The translations under genes and the position numbers were made by a program. Positions 6,256 through 6,657 of a stretch of DNA of 6,657 nucleotides are shown in pieces; the first letter of the stretch is position 1, and the number at the start of each line of letters is the position of its first letter. Origin of the DNA: Mageeibacillus sp. UBA5438 (GTDB lineage: Bacteria > Bacillota > Clostridia > Saccharofermentanales > DTU023); NCBI GenBank assembly GCA_002427535.1, contig DIRK01000023.1, positions 3,553 through 10,209 on the forward strand, in the 5' to 3' direction. Under the pieces are notes generated by a model. It was not told where the DNA came from, searched no databases, and worked only from the letters and a program-made list of their open reading frames with translations.

Positions 6256-6277
6256 GTTCGGGGGCCCGCCCTCGAAC
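6256..6277. repeat. GC-rich inverted repeat
   Basis: GTTCGGGGGC (6256-6265) is complementary to GCCCTCGAAC (6268-6277) apart from one G-T pair, leaving only a 2-base gap. It could act as a terminator stem for either strand, but no T-run follows on either side. Confidence 0.55.
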
Positions 6278-6399
6278 GCGGCGCGACTTTATGCCCCCTG
6301 TTCCTCCCTCATTTCAAGGATCCATATGTTCTTTTTGTTCCGCTTGACCGTGCCTTTGTCAACAGAGTGCAACATAAGTTAATTGCCAGTTTTGATTCA

Positions 6400-6657
6400 T
6401 TAGGGTTTACAGTTTTTGCATGGTTTATATCCTGCCGCGATCGCTTCATCCCTGGTTGCAAAAGAAACCCTGTTCTTCTCGGCCGGCAAAGTGTGGCAAG
6501 AGGGAAGATGAAATATTTTCGAATTTACATTCCCTATATAATCTCCCTTAACAACGGCCTTGGTCGTGGTTGTGGTTGTTGTCTCCTTTTTTGTTGTCGT
6601 AGTCGTCTCCGGTGTGGTCGTAGTGGTTTTTGGGGAGTCAAGTCCAGAATGTTGGTG
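6400..6657 (-). CDS. Partial protein with Thr-rich linker and C-terminal Ada-like zinc-binding domain
   Basis: This is the 3' end of a gene whose start lies beyond the right edge; 85 codons and the TAA (complement of 6400-6402) are visible. Residues 1-10 (HQHSGLDSPK) close an unseen domain. Residues 11-33 are a low-complexity linker of 17 threonines broken by PE, KKE and K. Residues 40-85 form a compact domain: GDYIGNVNSKIFHLPSC, then AEKNRVSFATRDEAIAAGYK and a terminal PCKNCKP. H50, C54, C80 and C83 (F-H-x3-C ... C-x2-C) are the likely zinc ligands. This domain is related to the metal-binding domain of Ada. It is often appended to secreted or surface proteins of Firmicutes, including metallo-beta-lactamase (ComEC-like) hydrolases and thermonuclease-like nucleases. 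Which main domain it carries here cannot be told. Confidence 0.85.
   Translation of the reverse strand, partial: HQHSGLDSPKTTTTTPETTTTTKKETTTTTTTKAVVKGDYIGNVNSKIFHLPSCHTLPAEKNRVSFATRDEAIAAGYKPCKNCKP
6559..6627 (-). repeat. Threonine-codon low-complexity tract
   Basis: On the minus strand this is a run of ACN codons (5, then 5, then 7 threonines) separated by Pro-Glu, Lys-Lys-Glu and a final Lys. It encodes a flexible, probably extracellular linker. Codon choice is mixed (ACC, ACT, ACG, ACA), so it is not a simple slippage product of one triplet. Confidence 0.8.

Larger units (their letters stand above)
6096..6399. other. Intergenic region rich in inverted repeats, no gene recognised
   Basis: About 300 bases lie between the convergent PHP gene and the minus-strand partial gene. 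No open frame with a start, ribosome site and recognisable product was found on either strand. The stretch holds at least three consecutive inverted repeats (6113-6160, 6161-6218, 6256-6277), a T-run at 6123-6127 and a very GC-rich patch (about 6256-6290). Both flanking genes must terminate somewhere in it, but no clean stem-plus-T-tract is visible. It may be a structured RNA, a dispersed repeat or decayed sequence. Confidence 0.5.

Noticed and set aside
6094..6643. GAGTCAAG present at both about 6094 and about 6636 as possible target-site duplication flanking an insertion
   Set aside because: It is only 8 bases. One copy straddles the PHP stop codon and the other is inside an intact coding frame, and no transposase or terminal inverted repeats lie between them.
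6208..6657. A long plus-strand frame open from 6208 to the window end (and from 6097 apart from a TAG at 6205-6207)
   Set aside because: Its right half is the codon-aligned antisense of the zinc-domain gene, it lacks a start with a ribosome site, and the encoded residues match no family I know. One stop in about 100 intergenic codons is within chance when several frames are examined.

Overview
The window looks like a chromosomal segment of a Firmicutes/Clostridia-type bacterium of intermediate base composition. The pointers are strong AGGAGG-type ribosome sites, frequent GTG/TTG starts, a DivIC-type cell-division protein, a lipobox-bearing solute-binding protein (single-membrane style lipoprotein) and a perfect TATAAT -10 box. 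The genus cannot be read from the sequence alone.

Layout. (1) At the left edge, a short septum-formation initiator gene (DivIC/FtsB type, 86-406) is followed 11 bases later by an endonuclease IV gene (nfo, 418-1248) that keeps all nine metal ligands. (2) A small DUF2007-like gene lies on the minus strand (1250-1528) and meets nfo tail to tail with one base between the stop codons. (3) After a 179-base divergent intergenic region carrying a promoter, a plus-strand operon runs from 1708 to about 6095: phnD-like lipoprotein, phnC-like ATPase, two different phnE-like permeases, and a PHP-domain metallophosphatase of the YcdX type. The last four genes are tightly packed (8-base overlap, 13-base gap, 20-base gap). 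phnD is set apart from phnC by 97 bases holding a perfect 13-bp hairpin inside a possibly larger fold. (4) About 300 bases without a recognisable gene follow (6096-6399), unusually rich in consecutive inverted repeats. (5) The right edge (6400-6657, minus strand) holds the 3' end of another gene. It encodes a threonine-rich linker and an Ada-like zinc-binding C-terminal domain, and its start lies beyond the window.

How it works together. The operon encodes a complete binding-protein-dependent ABC importer of the phosphonate/phosphite class: PhnD captures the ligand outside, a likely PhnE1/PhnE2 heterodimer forms the channel, and PhnC powers it. No C-P lyase, phosphonatase or phosphite dehydrogenase gene is in the window. 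The only enzyme attached is the PHP phosphatase, so the operon may import an organophosphorus compound and process a phosphate ester from it. That link is inference from gene order. Nothing in the window marks a mobile element, phage, CRISPR array or RNA gene of a known class.
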